A stretch of 64,000 bases of DNA from Ignavibacteriales bacterium (GCA_015709675.1 CP054182.1:1-64000); one strand, 5' to 3'. Positions 43,401 to 52,836 are shown, counted from the first letter of the stretch. Notes: generated by a model not told the origin, from the letters alone. Translations and numbers: made by a program.

Positions 43401-45060
43401 GAACAGCAGTTCCCCCGGCAGAATTAACAGCGTCACACCCCGGCAAAACGACATCGCTGTTACGTCTGTTGAACTCATCACAAAATATCCGGTCTCCGGC
43501 GATTCCCTTTCCTTTGCGGTAACGCTTGCCAGTCTTGGTACGGTTCCCCCTGGCCCGGTGATGATATATATCAGTGCGGCAGACAGCACGCAGGATTACC
43601 GCGACTCAATCCTTACATCATTTCCTCCGGGTGAAGATAGCATCACCATCCAGATATGGAATGCCGCAATGCTTGGGATAAGCAGGATGACATTCACCGC
43701 TTCACTTGCAGCAGTGGACGATGATATCTGGAATAATCGGCTTTCAACAGTCGTATTCGCTGGTTTCAGGGAAAAAGCTATAGTGATCACTGAGATTATG
43801 ATTCATCCTTTTGACCCCCTGCAGGAGTGGGTTGAGATATATAACAACAGCGATTCAGTCATCAGTCTTGACGGCTGGAAAATCAGTGATTACTCCCCGA
43901 CGATGACCATACGCACTATCTCCGGTAATTATTTTCTGACTCCGGGTGAATATGGAGTTATCTGCGCTGATTCATCTTTATCAGCACTCCCATGGGTTAC
44001 TGGCAATAATTATATCGTTCTCCCCCTTCCCGCTCTGGGAAACAGCGGAGACGGTGTTTTTCTTTTTGACAGGACCGGCTCTGTAATAGACAGTGTTATA
44101 TATACTTCCACCTGGGATCTGGAAAAGTGGTACACCCTTGAAAGAAAAGACATCAGCGGATATTCCGGCAACAGAGAAAACTGGTACGCCTCCGAAATCT
44201 ATGACGGAACTCCGGGTAGTATAAACAGCGCAACCCAAAATTTCCCCTCGGCTGAAACAAAACTTATTATCAATGAAATTATGGCCTCTCCCTCAGGCGG
44301 GATGCCGGAGTATATAGAGTTCTATAATCCTGGTGACTCCCTCATCCGCCTCAATTATATTTCTGTTAATGGCAAGCGGATAAGAAGAGGGTGGGAGCTT
44401 GAGCCGGGCGGTTATTTTGTTGCAGCAACTGACAGTTCTGTCTTTAAACACTATTCATATCTTCTCTGGCCGATGCGGGCGTCTGTAATACCTTCCCTTT
44501 CGCTCCGTAATGATGCAGATACTCTCGTTGTATCTATTATGAACGGGCCAACGCTGGATTCCGTTGTATATACCAAAGAATGGCACAATAAAAATTACCG
44601 CAACACCTCAGGTCTCTCGCTTGAGAAAATCAATCCGTTGCTTCAGTCAAACGCCCAATCAAGCTGGAGCACTTCCGTTTCTGCTGCGGGGGGCTCTCCC
44701 GGATTAGAGAATAGTATCTTCACTGGCATTACCAATAGACAAAACACTCTTAACATTGCCCCAAATCCTTTCTCTCCGGATGAAGACGGATTTGAAGATT
44801 TCACCATCGTCAGTTATTCACTTCCGTATGAGTCAGCCCGTATTACTGTATATATTTATGACAAAAACGGAAGAAAAGTCCGAACGCTTAAAGAACATGA
44901 ACCTCTCAGCGGGAGCGGGGAGTTTGTCTTTGACGGAAGAGATGACTCCGGAAGACCGCTCCGGATTGGCATCTACATCCTTTATCTTGAGGCCGCTGAT
45001 CACTCTGCCGGTAACACATTTATTCATAAATCAGCTTTTGTTATCGCCCGTAAACTTTAA
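40423..45060 (+). CDS. Giant surface protein with six lamin-tail domains
   Basis: 1,545 residues from ATG 40423, whose signal peptide (NFILLFFFLCVPLQLNAQ) begins soon after; the open frame runs nine codons further up. Six lamin-tail domains (LTD) are visible, each opening with the pattern INEIMY-P--EPEWIEIYN (first FSEIMFYGASGNNEFIELFN, last INEIMASPSGGMPEYIEFYN). Between them are CARDB-like Ig domains (for example DLALAGFNAVTEYS, DLKLDSVQITPLFPVKGDTL). The C-terminus is a FlgD-like Ig/sorting-type domain (NIAPNPFSPDEDGFEDFT ... LRIGIYILYLEA). Exported, probably cell-surface; adhesion or nucleic-acid binding is speculative. The start overlaps the SDR gene by 26 bases. Confidence 0.88.
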   Translation: MLRGLRKNNFILLFFFLCVPLQLNAQQDTSLTFSEIMFYGASGNNEFIELFNLSYTQTIDLSGYKIKYAASNSDVIISLLRGSLLRPRSYAVIFEGDYDTLSGIYSHLVPDSVLIMRISDNSFGTSGMANTSDRTLLLLSPGDDTLDIYTYTANNSQARSDEKISLIKSNQPENWENSSVANGTPGFRNSIMPYNVDLHAVWITCTPAQLPSGSEGELRFSAVNKGLNVASDFSLAIYLDANNDSLPQPSELIISEQFSNLIRGDSVQLYHTFLFSDAVPYRFIAAAEITGDEFPQNNRTWLTVTPVTPQYSFNELIINEIMYAPSSPEKEWIEIYNRSGRTINLKKWRIADRTAETSLINTDFLLQPQQFAVISDDSTLLSLYPQSISLLTGNLPSLNNDGDRLLLKDSLGIIIDSVTYFTQWGGGGGRSLERVWYDSASSLPANWKSSEGIYKGTPGLANSAIPKSFDLALAGFNAVTEYSIIGEAAPFTVKISNRGLLNSQSSILEIYHDISQDSIPGSSELILSLPVSPLLPGDSTLITFTVSLISPGLQRFIAVVNYPDDENTLNNRGFASQKFAAPYTNRGDIIINEIMYAPQQDEPEWIEIYNKSAAPLLLSGFMIADGQDTSRLHSAAVLMPDSFMVITRDSSITSFYNHTYPFISAGFPALNNTGDRIMLLDSLAKILDSLDYSPAWGGSDGLSLERISYEGSSADSANWKTAAVRRRATPGLMNSVSQKDFDLKLDSVQITPLFPVKGDTLSVTAFLTNTGRNNMSYDLLIYEDTDNDSLPDLLLGSLSGGALSPQQQGSITAAGVIAGITGKRNLYITVSASSDQDTSDNYEFLSIRGGVPPGDLVINEIMYQPADGEPEWVELYNTSADTIFIDGWKLRDVYTTPAQAVIKSGVSIPPGEYLVLAKDSSLYEYHPVIPSMVTVLNLPTLNNDRDGLSLHDERGVIIDSVFYTGASDGKSLERVSSKAGSLSAANWALSIDRNSSSPGRINSVTPRQNDIAVTSVELITKYPVSGDSLSFAVTLASLGTVPPGPVMIYISAADSTQDYRDSILTSFPPGEDSITIQIWNAAMLGISRMTFTASLAAVDDDIWNNRLSTVVFAGFREKAIVITEIMIHPFDPLQEWVEIYNNSDSVISLDGWKISDYSPTMTIRTISGNYFLTPGEYGVICADSSLSALPWVTGNNYIVLPLPALGNSGDGVFLFDRTGSVIDSVIYTSTWDLEKWYTLERKDISGYSGNRENWYASEIYDGTPGSINSATQNFPSAETKLIINEIMASPSGGMPEYIEFYNPGDSLIRLNYISVNGKRIRRGWELEPGGYFVAATDSSVFKHYSYLLWPMRASVIPSLSLRNDADTLVVSIMNGPTLDSVVYTKEWHNKNYRNTSGLSLEKINPLLQSNAQSSWSTSVSAAGGSPGLENSIFTGITNRQNTLNIAPNPFSPDEDGFEDFTIVSYSLPYESARITVYIYDKNGRKVRTLKEHEPLSGSGEFVFDGRDDSGRPLRIGIYILYLEAADHSAGNTFIHKSAFVIARKL

Positions 45061-45199
45061 ACCTGCCCTGAATGCCAAACTCCGTCTGATCAGGGGCTGA
45101 AAAAGCATACCGGATTTTGACGCAAAAATTTTGACCCGATTAAACTAATTTTACGTTCCATTTGTTTAATACATATTCCCAAATTAAACCGATTTGCAA

Positions 45200-47608
45200 A
45201 TGCTCAGGAAATTACTGTTTATTGTTATTTATTCATACTCTCTGTTTGCCGCAGATGCTCCGACCGCCAGAATAACCGGCAGGATTATGGAAAAATCCAC
45301 CGGCAAACCCCTCGAATACGCCAATATCCTGCTTTTAAATCATACCGATTCAAGCATGATTGCCGGCACGGTTTCAGGACTGGATGGAGTGTTTCTGTTT
45401 CCAAAAGTCCTGCCTGGCAAATATCTGCTTGATGTCCGCTTTATCGGGTATGACGATGTGTTTCTTGAGGTGACCGCTTCTCAACCGGAGGAAATTGTTA
45501 ATCTTGGTGATATTTTTCTTTCTCCCTCATCGCTTAAACTGGAAGATGTGGTGGTTCAGGGTGACCGCTCCCCCATCACTTATATGACAGACAAAAAAGT
45601 GATTGATGTTTCACAGATGCAGACCTCTCTCTCCGGAACAGCAGCCGAAGTGCTCGAAAATATTCCTTCTGTAACCGTGGATATTGAGGGAAATGTGAGC
45701 TTGCGCGGAAGCCAGTCATTCACGGTGCTCATCAACGGAAAAGTTTCCCCGATGGATGCACAGGATATACTTCAGCAGATTCCCGCCAGCTCGATTGACA
45801 GAATTGAAATCATTACCAACCCCTCATCACGTTTTGAAGCTCAGGGTACGGCAGGAGTAATTAACATCATCCTGAAAGAATCAACACAGCTTGGCATGAG
45901 CGGATTTATCAATGCAAATACCGGACTTAATGACAAATACGGCGGTGATATGCTTTTTGATTACAGCATGCCTGATTTTTCAACCGCTGTTTCAATAGAC
46001 TATAACAGAAGATTCTCCCCCGGAGACTCCCGCCAGACTAACCGCTACTATGGCGCCGGCTCGTTTTCAGAATTTTTATACGACGGCACTTCTAAATGGG
46101 GAAGAACTTCTTACGGTCTGCGCGGTTCTCTTTTGTGGAAGGCCACTCCAGCAGACGAGTTTTCATTCGGGTTTTACACTGGCCACCGCGAAGGGGAAAA
46201 CTCCTCTCTTTCAACAATTCGTTCAAGAGTTCAGACTGCCGTCTCAGACAGCAGTGATATATACAGCGAAAACGGCTTCCGTTCGCGGGGCGGTGATGTT
46301 ACCCGCTTTAATCTTAACTATTCAAGAAACTTTGGACGTGAGGGGCATGAGCTGATTTTTTCATTGTCGTACGATACGCATAATTCTGATGAGTCCACTG
46401 TCTCCTCTCTCTTCAGAAGCGGTTCGCAGTTTGGCGGAAGGATTTCAACCGAGGCAGGTCCTTCAGAGGGATATGAGTTTAAAGCCGACTATGTTTTTCC
46501 ATACGGTCAGGAAAACGCATTGGAAGCAGGATATCTTTTTTCCAATGAAGTATCGGATGAAGAAACCGGACTTTTAGAATATTCACAGACAGCGGGCAGT
46601 TTTCAGAAATTGTCTCTTTATGACAGGTTTACCGTGTTAACCGAAACAGACCAGGGTATATATACACAGGTTCGCCATTATATAGGCAATCTGGGTCTTC
46701 AGGCAGGGGTCCGGGCAGAATATACCTACCGTAATGTTGATGAACGGCTGAAAAAACTTTCCACAGAGGTTGAAGACTGGGATATCTTCCCGACCTTTTT
46801 CAGCAGTTATAAGTTTGCTGAGGGACACCAGATAACAGCATCATTCACGCGCCGGGTTGAAAGACCGGGCGGCTGGCAGTTAGAACCGTTTGAAACCTTC
46901 ACCGATGCAAATAACGTGAGAATCGGCAACCCTGAGCTGCTCAATGAATATATCAACTCCTATGAAGCCGGGTTCCAGACCTTTACCGGTGACATTTCAA
47001 TTTCGGGAGAGGTTTTTCACCGTCAGACACTCAATAAAATTGAAAACCTTAACTCGCTATATTCACCCGGCATAACGCTGCAAAAGCCATTTAATATCGG
47101 TGAAGATTATTCAACCGGAACTGAGCTCATGATACTTGCCGACCCGATTGCCATGTGGAACATTAATATCATGGGAACGCTGTATGATTACCGCATAAAA
47201 GGAGAGGCGGAAGGAGCAGCTTTTGAAAGAACTTCAACGAACTGGAATCTGCGCGCGGCTAACACGATCAAATTCACACCGGTTTTTCAGATGCAGGTGA
47301 ACGCCGGATATACCGGTCCGTCAGTAAGCTCACAAGGCAGTACTACCGGATTTTTCAGCGCTGACCTGGCGGCAAAATATGAGTTCCTGGATAAACGTCT
47401 TTCACTCACATTACAGATGAGAGATATTTTCGGAACTGCCAAAAGAGAAACCACACGGCAGAGTTCAACGGTTTACCGGTATGAGTATAATGTGAGGGAG
47501 TCCCCAATGGTAATGCTGAATATCCGCTACAATATTAACCGCTCAGACAAAAAAGAGAAGGGCGGACGTGACGGCAATGGCGGAGGAGACGGTCAGGATG
47601 ATTTCTGA
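45200..47608 (+). CDS. TonB-dependent receptor-like outer-membrane protein (OMP_b-brl_3 type)
   Basis: 802 residues from ATG 45200 (TTG at 45194 is the alternative). Signal peptide MLRKLLFIVIYSYSLFAA. A carboxypeptidase-regulatory-like domain comes first (about 24-105, ARITGRIMEKSTGKPLEYANILL), then the plug (about 120-225, AAEVLENIPSVTVDIEGNVSLRG, FTVLINGKV), then a barrel with many aromatic strands up to SPMVMLNIRYNINRS. A Gly/Asp-rich, charged tail (KEKGGRDGNGGGDGQDDF) follows the last strand, which is unusual for barrels. No canonical TonB box is obvious. It probably imports a large ligand; no SusD partner is adjacent. Confidence 0.9.
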   Translation: MLRKLLFIVIYSYSLFAADAPTARITGRIMEKSTGKPLEYANILLLNHTDSSMIAGTVSGLDGVFLFPKVLPGKYLLDVRFIGYDDVFLEVTASQPEEIVNLGDIFLSPSSLKLEDVVVQGDRSPITYMTDKKVIDVSQMQTSLSGTAAEVLENIPSVTVDIEGNVSLRGSQSFTVLINGKVSPMDAQDILQQIPASSIDRIEIITNPSSRFEAQGTAGVINIILKESTQLGMSGFINANTGLNDKYGGDMLFDYSMPDFSTAVSIDYNRRFSPGDSRQTNRYYGAGSFSEFLYDGTSKWGRTSYGLRGSLLWKATPADEFSFGFYTGHREGENSSLSTIRSRVQTAVSDSSDIYSENGFRSRGGDVTRFNLNYSRNFGREGHELIFSLSYDTHNSDESTVSSLFRSGSQFGGRISTEAGPSEGYEFKADYVFPYGQENALEAGYLFSNEVSDEETGLLEYSQTAGSFQKLSLYDRFTVLTETDQGIYTQVRHYIGNLGLQAGVRAEYTYRNVDERLKKLSTEVEDWDIFPTFFSSYKFAEGHQITASFTRRVERPGGWQLEPFETFTDANNVRIGNPELLNEYINSYEAGFQTFTGDISISGEVFHRQTLNKIENLNSLYSPGITLQKPFNIGEDYSTGTELMILADPIAMWNINIMGTLYDYRIKGEAEGAAFERTSTNWNLRAANTIKFTPVFQMQVNAGYTGPSVSSQGSTTGFFSADLAAKYEFLDKRLSLTLQMRDIFGTAKRETTRQSSTVYRYEYNVRESPMVMLNIRYNINRSDKKEKGGRDGNGGGDGQDDF

Positions 47609-47638
47609 CACGTTATGAATCCGCTGCTGATATTTCAG

Positions 47639-48826
47639 TCAGGTCTTTTTAAGTATGACGGCTGATATATCATCAGCCAGTTTCTGTTCTGAAGAAAGCA
47701 TGGAAATGCGGCTGCTTAATGCACCGGTAAACTTTTCGGCAGTGGATATATCAAGCCGGGAGGCAACCTCCTCAAATCCAACCGGAAGGCCGCTATTGTC
47801 GGTAAACACCAGATCGGTAAGTCCGTCAGAGTAGAGCAGCAAGGAGTCACCGCTCTTCATATCAATCATTTTGTTCTGATACGTGCTGTCACCGAACATC
47901 CCTGCCGGGAATCCGTTAAGGGGGAGCGGCTCTATTGAACCGTCATTCCGTATATACAGCACCGGCGGATGACCGGCCGAGCTGATTGTTATGGTATCTT
48001 CTCTGAGATTAAGAATCCCCAGGACGATGGTGAAATACTGAAGGCTTTCATTATCAGCTGAAAATAAGCGGTTTAGATTTTCCAGAATGGAGGAGGGTGT
48101 ATTCAGGCTGTAAACTCCGGTAGCAGGATCCTTTCTCAGAAATAAATCTCTTCCTTCAATCTGATTCAGCGAAAGTGTTTTCTTCACTGAAAACGAAAGC
48201 ATTGCCGCTGATGCACCGTGCCCCGATACATCAAACAGATAAAAAGCCGCGTAATCATCATCAATTCTGAAAAAATCAAACAGGTCGCCTGCCACATACG
48301 TTGATGGTATAAACATACCGGAAAAATCATAGCCGTTCAGTCTGAGCAGCGGGGGCGGAAGTAGAGATTTTTGAAGATCAGCAGCCATGGTCAGTTCCCG
48401 TTCCATCTGCCGGTTTGATTCCTCCAGCATCGCATTTTTAGAGGCAAGAGAGGTTTCAAGTTCAACAATTCTTTCTCCTGCCCTGATTCTTGCCCGCAGT
48501 TCGTTAAAATCAATCGGCTTTGTTATAAAGTCATCCGCTCCCTCATCAAGCCCGCGGACAAGTTCATTACGGTCATCACTGGAAGTGAGCAGAATGAAAT
48601 AGATATACCGCTCATTCAGCTCGGTCCGTATCTTTCTGCAGAGTTCAATCCCGTCCAGCTCAGGCATCCGCCAGTCACTCAGTACCATTGAAATTTCCTG
48701 GTCTCTCACAATCCTGAATGCATCAGCTCCGTTGTCAGCCGTAACAACATCATGTCCCCAGCGGACAAGTGTAGCTTTCAGGAGAAGAAGGGTTTCCTGG
48801 AGGTCATCTGCTATCAGTATCTTCAT
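47639..48826 (-). CDS. Response regulator with PP2C (RsbU/SpoIIE-type) phosphatase
   Basis: 395 residues. Receiver domain about 1-118: ILIADD, phospho-acceptor D51 in VLSDWRMPELDG, and ITKPI. A coiled coil (about 120-150) leads to a PPM/SpoIIE-type phosphatase domain with metal-binding aspartates D181 (AGDLFDFF), D199 (LFDVSGHGASA) and LLLYSDGLTDL. It would dephosphorylate a serine-phosphorylated partner, typically an anti-anti-sigma STAS protein, when its receiver is phosphorylated. No STAS or anti-sigma gene lies in the window. Its start codon directly abuts the stop of the hybrid kinase gene, which is the likely phosphodonor system. Confidence 0.93.
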   Translation of the reverse strand: MKILIADDLQETLLLLKATLVRWGHDVVTADNGADAFRIVRDQEISMVLSDWRMPELDGIELCRKIRTELNERYIYFILLTSSDDRNELVRGLDEGADDFITKPIDFNELRARIRAGERIVELETSLASKNAMLEESNRQMERELTMAADLQKSLLPPPLLRLNGYDFSGMFIPSTYVAGDLFDFFRIDDDYAAFYLFDVSGHGASAAMLSFSVKKTLSLNQIEGRDLFLRKDPATGVYSLNTPSSILENLNRLFSADNESLQYFTIVLGILNLREDTITISSAGHPPVLYIRNDGSIEPLPLNGFPAGMFGDSTYQNKMIDMKSGDSLLLYSDGLTDLVFTDNSGLPVGFEEVASRLDISTAEKFTGALSSRISMLSSEQKLADDISAVILKKT

Positions 48827-51800
48827 TTAATCAGATTCAAGCTGTTTGTTAATGAATAATCTGAGCTGTTTCATTTCCTCGGTCAGTTCAGAAATTTTTT
48901 GTTTTACTTCCGCGTCTATATATCCTCCCTTAAGCCCCTCCGAAATCTCGCCGCACAGTCTGATGGATGAGTCAACACTGAAATATCCGAATACCGGCTT
49001 TATTTTATGTATCAGTTCCTTAAGTGCCCGTATATCGTTTCCTCTTTTCAGATCCTGAAGCTGACCGGCTGACTGCATCAGATTGCCCGAGGCAATCCGC
49101 ATCAGTTCATACGCAAGGAACTCATCATTATTGGTAATCTTTTTCAGATAATCAAGATTATATGATCTTTCCGGAGATGTATCCGCCGGAGGAGGCTGTG
49201 CAGCCGGAGCAGAGCCCGGTGTAATTCCTTTTCCGGTCAGTTTTTGCACTACCCGCAGAAGTTCTTCGGGCTGAAATGGCTTCCCCACGAATCCGTCAAA
49301 AAGATTGCTTTCAGGATCACTTTCATATTCAGGAGCGGTATATGCCGTAAGAGCTATAATCGGGACAGATGTTCCCCTCTCCTGAATCTTTTTCCTGATC
49401 ATCCGGGTTCCCTCATATCCGTCAACACCGGGCATTGATATATCCATAAACACGATATCAAAGCTTCCCCGTTCAAATTCGCGGCTGGCTTCTGCGCCGT
49501 CAGAAGTAACAGTAAATTCAGCACCCCACATTTTCAGGTAGGAAGAGATTACCATCTGGTTCACCGGATTATCCTCAGCAACCAGAACTTTAATGCCTGA
49601 AAGTGAAGCAGTCCCCTTCTGCAGTGAAGCTGTTGATTCTGATTTAATGCTTCCTTCATGTCTGGCAAAAGGAATGGTTACAGAAAACTCAGAACCCTTA
49701 CCCGGAGCGCTCACAACCGCGACACTGCCTTCCATAAGCTCGGTGAGTCTCTTTACAATTGCAAGCCCGAGTCCGGTGCCTGCCGTGTGCGATTTGTTTA
49801 CTCCCTTCACCTGCTCAAAACTTTCAAATATACGGTCAAGCATATCCGCGGGAATTCCGACCCCCGTATCGGTAACAGTAAACCGTACGGTAATTTTGCC
49901 GCTGTTCTCTGATATATACGCAACAGCAAGCCTGACGGAGCCTTTTTTGGTGAACTTTATCGCGTTTGACAGCAGGTTCAGGAGAATCTGATTCAGCCTG
50001 ACAGCATCGCCGATAAGCAGATCAGGCAGGCCGCTTTCAATTGAGAAAGAAAGATCAATCCCTTTCTCACGGGCAAAATACTCAGAAGTTTTTATACACT
50101 GCTCTGTAACGGCAGCCAGCGAAAACTCCCGTTCATCTAGGATAATCTTGCCCGCTTCAAGCTTAGAAAAGTCGAGTATATCATTAATGATAACCAGCAG
50201 ATTATCCGTAGCGCCTCTGATAACCTGCAGAATTCTGCGCTGCTCCTCATTCGGGTTTGTCCGGATAAGAAGATTGGTGAGCCCCACCACGGCATTCATC
50301 GGAGTCCGCAATTCATGGCTCATATGGGCTAGAAAGTTTTCTTTTGTGCGGATGGATTCTTCAGCGGCAGTTTTTGCCTCCGTGAGCGCTTTGACCGTTT
50401 CCCTGTATATTGAAATATCAGAGAAGGATACCGTATAAAACTCTTCTTCCCCTGCAGTTGCTTTGGTAATCTGTACCGCGAGCGGGATTACAGAGCCGTC
50501 CCCCCTTCTGCCAAATGCTTCAAACCGCTCCGGAGATTCCAGCGGAAAACGGTGCGATTTCTCGCCGGAAGGCGATTCGGTATATATCAGTTCATCTATG
50601 AATCTGCCGGTAATATTGTCAATGCGGTGCAGGAAGATTTTTTCCGCGACATTATTGGCAATTTGTATCAATCTGTCTGAAGAGATGGTCAGTATTCCGT
50701 CCCCCACGGTTTGAAGCACTGATTCAAGCCGTTTTCTTGACTGAAGAATTTCAGCCTCAGCGCGCCGGAGTTCGGTGATATCCAGTCCGTAGCCGATCAG
50801 ATATTCGATGCTTCCGTCTTCATATTTGATCGGACTGATGGTCCTTTGCAAAATACGAGGCCCGTCAGGAGAATCGAGCACTTCGGTAAACGTTGTCTCT
50901 TCACCGCTCATCAGAACACGCCGGAGAGAATCCATGCGCTTCCGGGCTATCTCCGGATCGCGTCCCCTCATTTGTATATACTGCATGTCCGTCTTGCCGA
51001 TAATATTCCTGCGGATTTCCTCATCACGGATGCTGGCCGGGTTCACATAGATGTAGCGGAGTCCCCGGTCAAATACCGCGATCTGTCCGGGCAGATCATT
51101 AAGAATCTTTTCGAAAAACTTTCTGGTACGGTCAAGCTCCGCCTGTATATATACACGCTCGGTTATATCACGGGCTACTGCCTGAATTTCCATTACTTTT
51201 GTTCCGCTGTAAACAAGCTGCACACGCTGCCCTATCCAGATTTCCTTTCCGGATTTGTTCAGTGCCGGAAACTCCAGATAAGTGGAAAACATTCTCTTTT
51301 TTACCTGCTTAAGGTAAAACTCCCTGACATAGGTGCGGTAATCGGCTCTGATAAAATTATAAAAGGGGAAATTTGTCAGCTCATCAGTACTGAATCCGCT
51401 TGCTTTCACAAACGCAGGATTAAAGAAGGACATGCGCCCCTTCATATTCACGCGGTATATAAGATCGCCTGCGTCTTCAACAATCTGGCGATATTTCTGC
51501 TCGCTGGCAAAAATCTGTTCTTCCGCCCGCTTTCTTGCCGTTATATCCCGGTAATGCCAGAGATGCCCGCGGTAATTCCCGAGGATGAATATAGGGATAT
51601 AATCCCTCTCCAGTATCCGGCCGTCCCTGAGCGCAAGTATCTCCCCTTTATCAGGCTTTTGTTTATGCAGCCGGTGTTCAATTCCCTCAATGAATCCCTT
51701 TTCATCAGCAAATAATGTTTTAGAGGCTTCCGCCGCCTCGCGGCAGTCTGCCCCGACCATATCTTCAGGAGCAGCTGGTATATTAAACAAATTGCAAAAC

Positions 51801-52294
51801 TCAGCGTTGGTCAGCACCAAACGCCTGTTTTCATCTTCAACCAGAATACCCCCCTGCAGACTCTGTATCATTGCGCCCAGGGTTTCCTGCGCCTGATAAA
51901 TACGCTGCGTGCGTTCGTACCATTCGCTCACCTCAATACATCTGAGAAGTATAAGCTGCTTACCGTTATCAGCACCGGGATAAGAACTGAAGAGCCCCTC
52001 AAAAAAACGGCTCCGGTTATGTACGCTTTTTAAAAGGTATTTTGTGACAGAACCCTGCTCGGCTTTCATAAGCTGTATCAGAAATTCTTCATTATCCGGA
52101 TCGGGAGCAAACACCTCTGTCAGGCTTTTCCCCGGAACGGATGCGGTATGAAGGGCAAGTTCAAGAAAACTGCTGTTAGCCTCTTCAATAACTGCCCTTC
52201 CTTTTTCAATATATATCAGTGCCGCTGGCACACCTGCCAGCAGAGGGGAATCCAGCATGGTTTTCACTGCCTGCGGTTCTTCTGTCTTCTTCAA
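48827..52294 (-). CDS. Hybrid sensor histidine kinase, five PAS domains, receiver and Hpt
   Basis: 1,155 residues from a TTG at 52294; internal starts (GTG, ATG at residue 13) are possible. No signal peptide or membrane helix, so cytosolic. Five PAS-type domains occupy about 20-640 (for example GGILVEDENRRLVLTNAEF, KYRQIVEDAGDLIYRV). Then HisKA with H660 (SHELRTPMNA), HATPase_c (LLSNAIKF, DTGVGIP, GTGLGLAIV), a receiver with D951 (VFMDISMPGVDG), and a C-terminal Hpt with H1096 (LIHKIKP). A full His-Asp-His relay in one chain, probably feeding D51 of the adjacent phosphatase regulator. The stop abuts that gene's start. Confidence 0.93.
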   Translation of the reverse strand: MKKTEEPQAVKTMLDSPLLAGVPAALIYIEKGRAVIEEANSSFLELALHTASVPGKSLTEVFAPDPDNEEFLIQLMKAEQGSVTKYLLKSVHNRSRFFEGLFSSYPGADNGKQLILLRCIEVSEWYERTQRIYQAQETLGAMIQSLQGGILVEDENRRLVLTNAEFCNLFNIPAAPEDMVGADCREAAEASKTLFADEKGFIEGIEHRLHKQKPDKGEILALRDGRILERDYIPIFILGNYRGHLWHYRDITARKRAEEQIFASEQKYRQIVEDAGDLIYRVNMKGRMSFFNPAFVKASGFSTDELTNFPFYNFIRADYRTYVREFYLKQVKKRMFSTYLEFPALNKSGKEIWIGQRVQLVYSGTKVMEIQAVARDITERVYIQAELDRTRKFFEKILNDLPGQIAVFDRGLRYIYVNPASIRDEEIRRNIIGKTDMQYIQMRGRDPEIARKRMDSLRRVLMSGEETTFTEVLDSPDGPRILQRTISPIKYEDGSIEYLIGYGLDITELRRAEAEILQSRKRLESVLQTVGDGILTISSDRLIQIANNVAEKIFLHRIDNITGRFIDELIYTESPSGEKSHRFPLESPERFEAFGRRGDGSVIPLAVQITKATAGEEEFYTVSFSDISIYRETVKALTEAKTAAEESIRTKENFLAHMSHELRTPMNAVVGLTNLLIRTNPNEEQRRILQVIRGATDNLLVIINDILDFSKLEAGKIILDEREFSLAAVTEQCIKTSEYFAREKGIDLSFSIESGLPDLLIGDAVRLNQILLNLLSNAIKFTKKGSVRLAVAYISENSGKITVRFTVTDTGVGIPADMLDRIFESFEQVKGVNKSHTAGTGLGLAIVKRLTELMEGSVAVVSAPGKGSEFSVTIPFARHEGSIKSESTASLQKGTASLSGIKVLVAEDNPVNQMVISSYLKMWGAEFTVTSDGAEASREFERGSFDIVFMDISMPGVDGYEGTRMIRKKIQERGTSVPIIALTAYTAPEYESDPESNLFDGFVGKPFQPEELLRVVQKLTGKGITPGSAPAAQPPPADTSPERSYNLDYLKKITNNDEFLAYELMRIASGNLMQSAGQLQDLKRGNDIRALKELIHKIKPVFGYFSVDSSIRLCGEISEGLKGGYIDAEVKQKISELTEEMKQLRLFINKQLESD

Positions 52295-52329
52295 TTGCAG
52301 TTCATCTGTTTTGGTTGTCCGGATTGCGG

Positions 52330-52836
52330 TTACTTTTTCAGAATCGCAGCAAGATCTTCTTCAAGAGAAAGTGCGGGTGATTCAATAATCCTTCCGATTT
52401 CATTTCCGTTCCGGTAAACGATAAAGGTGGGTACAAACTGTATATCAAGCGCAGCCACTTCATCCCCTTCGGCAACCTTCGAACGGTTAACCGCAATAAT
52501 CGTTATGTTCTTGCGGGGGAACCCGATTAAGTCCATCAGTTTGGCAAAATGAGGGAATTCTCTTCTGCTGTCACCGCACCAGGTACCCAGAACCACAGTT
52601 ATGGTAATTTCTTCCGGATCCGGATTCAGGTCATCAATAGCTGACTCATTAATTTCATAGTCGCGGTATCCTGATTCATACCACCATCCGAAGTTGGTAT
52701 CGGTAAAAGCCTCATAATTGCACAGTCCGATAAGCATCGGCTTTTCAGTACGCTCATCCACAATAAGTTTATTCATGTCCTGACCCTGCAGCATCATTGC
52801 TCCGTATAAAACCATCATCACAAAAATTGTTTTCAT
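52330..52836 (-). CDS. Secreted thioredoxin-fold protein with single active-site Cys
   Basis: 168 residues; signal peptide MKTIFVMMVLYGAMMLQGQ. Thioredoxin fold: strand ITITVVLGTWCGDSRRE, then the cis-proline region IQFVPTFIVYRNGNEIG. The expected CxxC is C-G-D-S, so only the first Cys remains; a disulfide-exchange role would need a monothiol mechanism, and an additional Cys is present in GLCNYEAF. It is probably periplasmic. The gene lies between nadK (9 bases) and the hybrid kinase (35 bases) in one operon; how it relates to them is not clear. Confidence 0.8.
   Translation of the reverse strand: MKTIFVMMVLYGAMMLQGQDMNKLIVDERTEKPMLIGLCNYEAFTDTNFGWWYESGYRDYEINESAIDDLNPDPEEITITVVLGTWCGDSRREFPHFAKLMDLIGFPRKNITIIAVNRSKVAEGDEVAALDIQFVPTFIVYRNGNEIGRIIESPALSLEEDLAAILKK

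Noticed and set aside
50846-51715. 289-codon plus-strand open frame inside the hybrid kinase
   Set aside because: Antisense to intact PAS domains; no protein-like pattern.
47639-52294. Single fused kinase-phosphatase gene
   Set aside because: A stop and a new ATG abut exactly at 48826/48827; two separate proteins are encoded.
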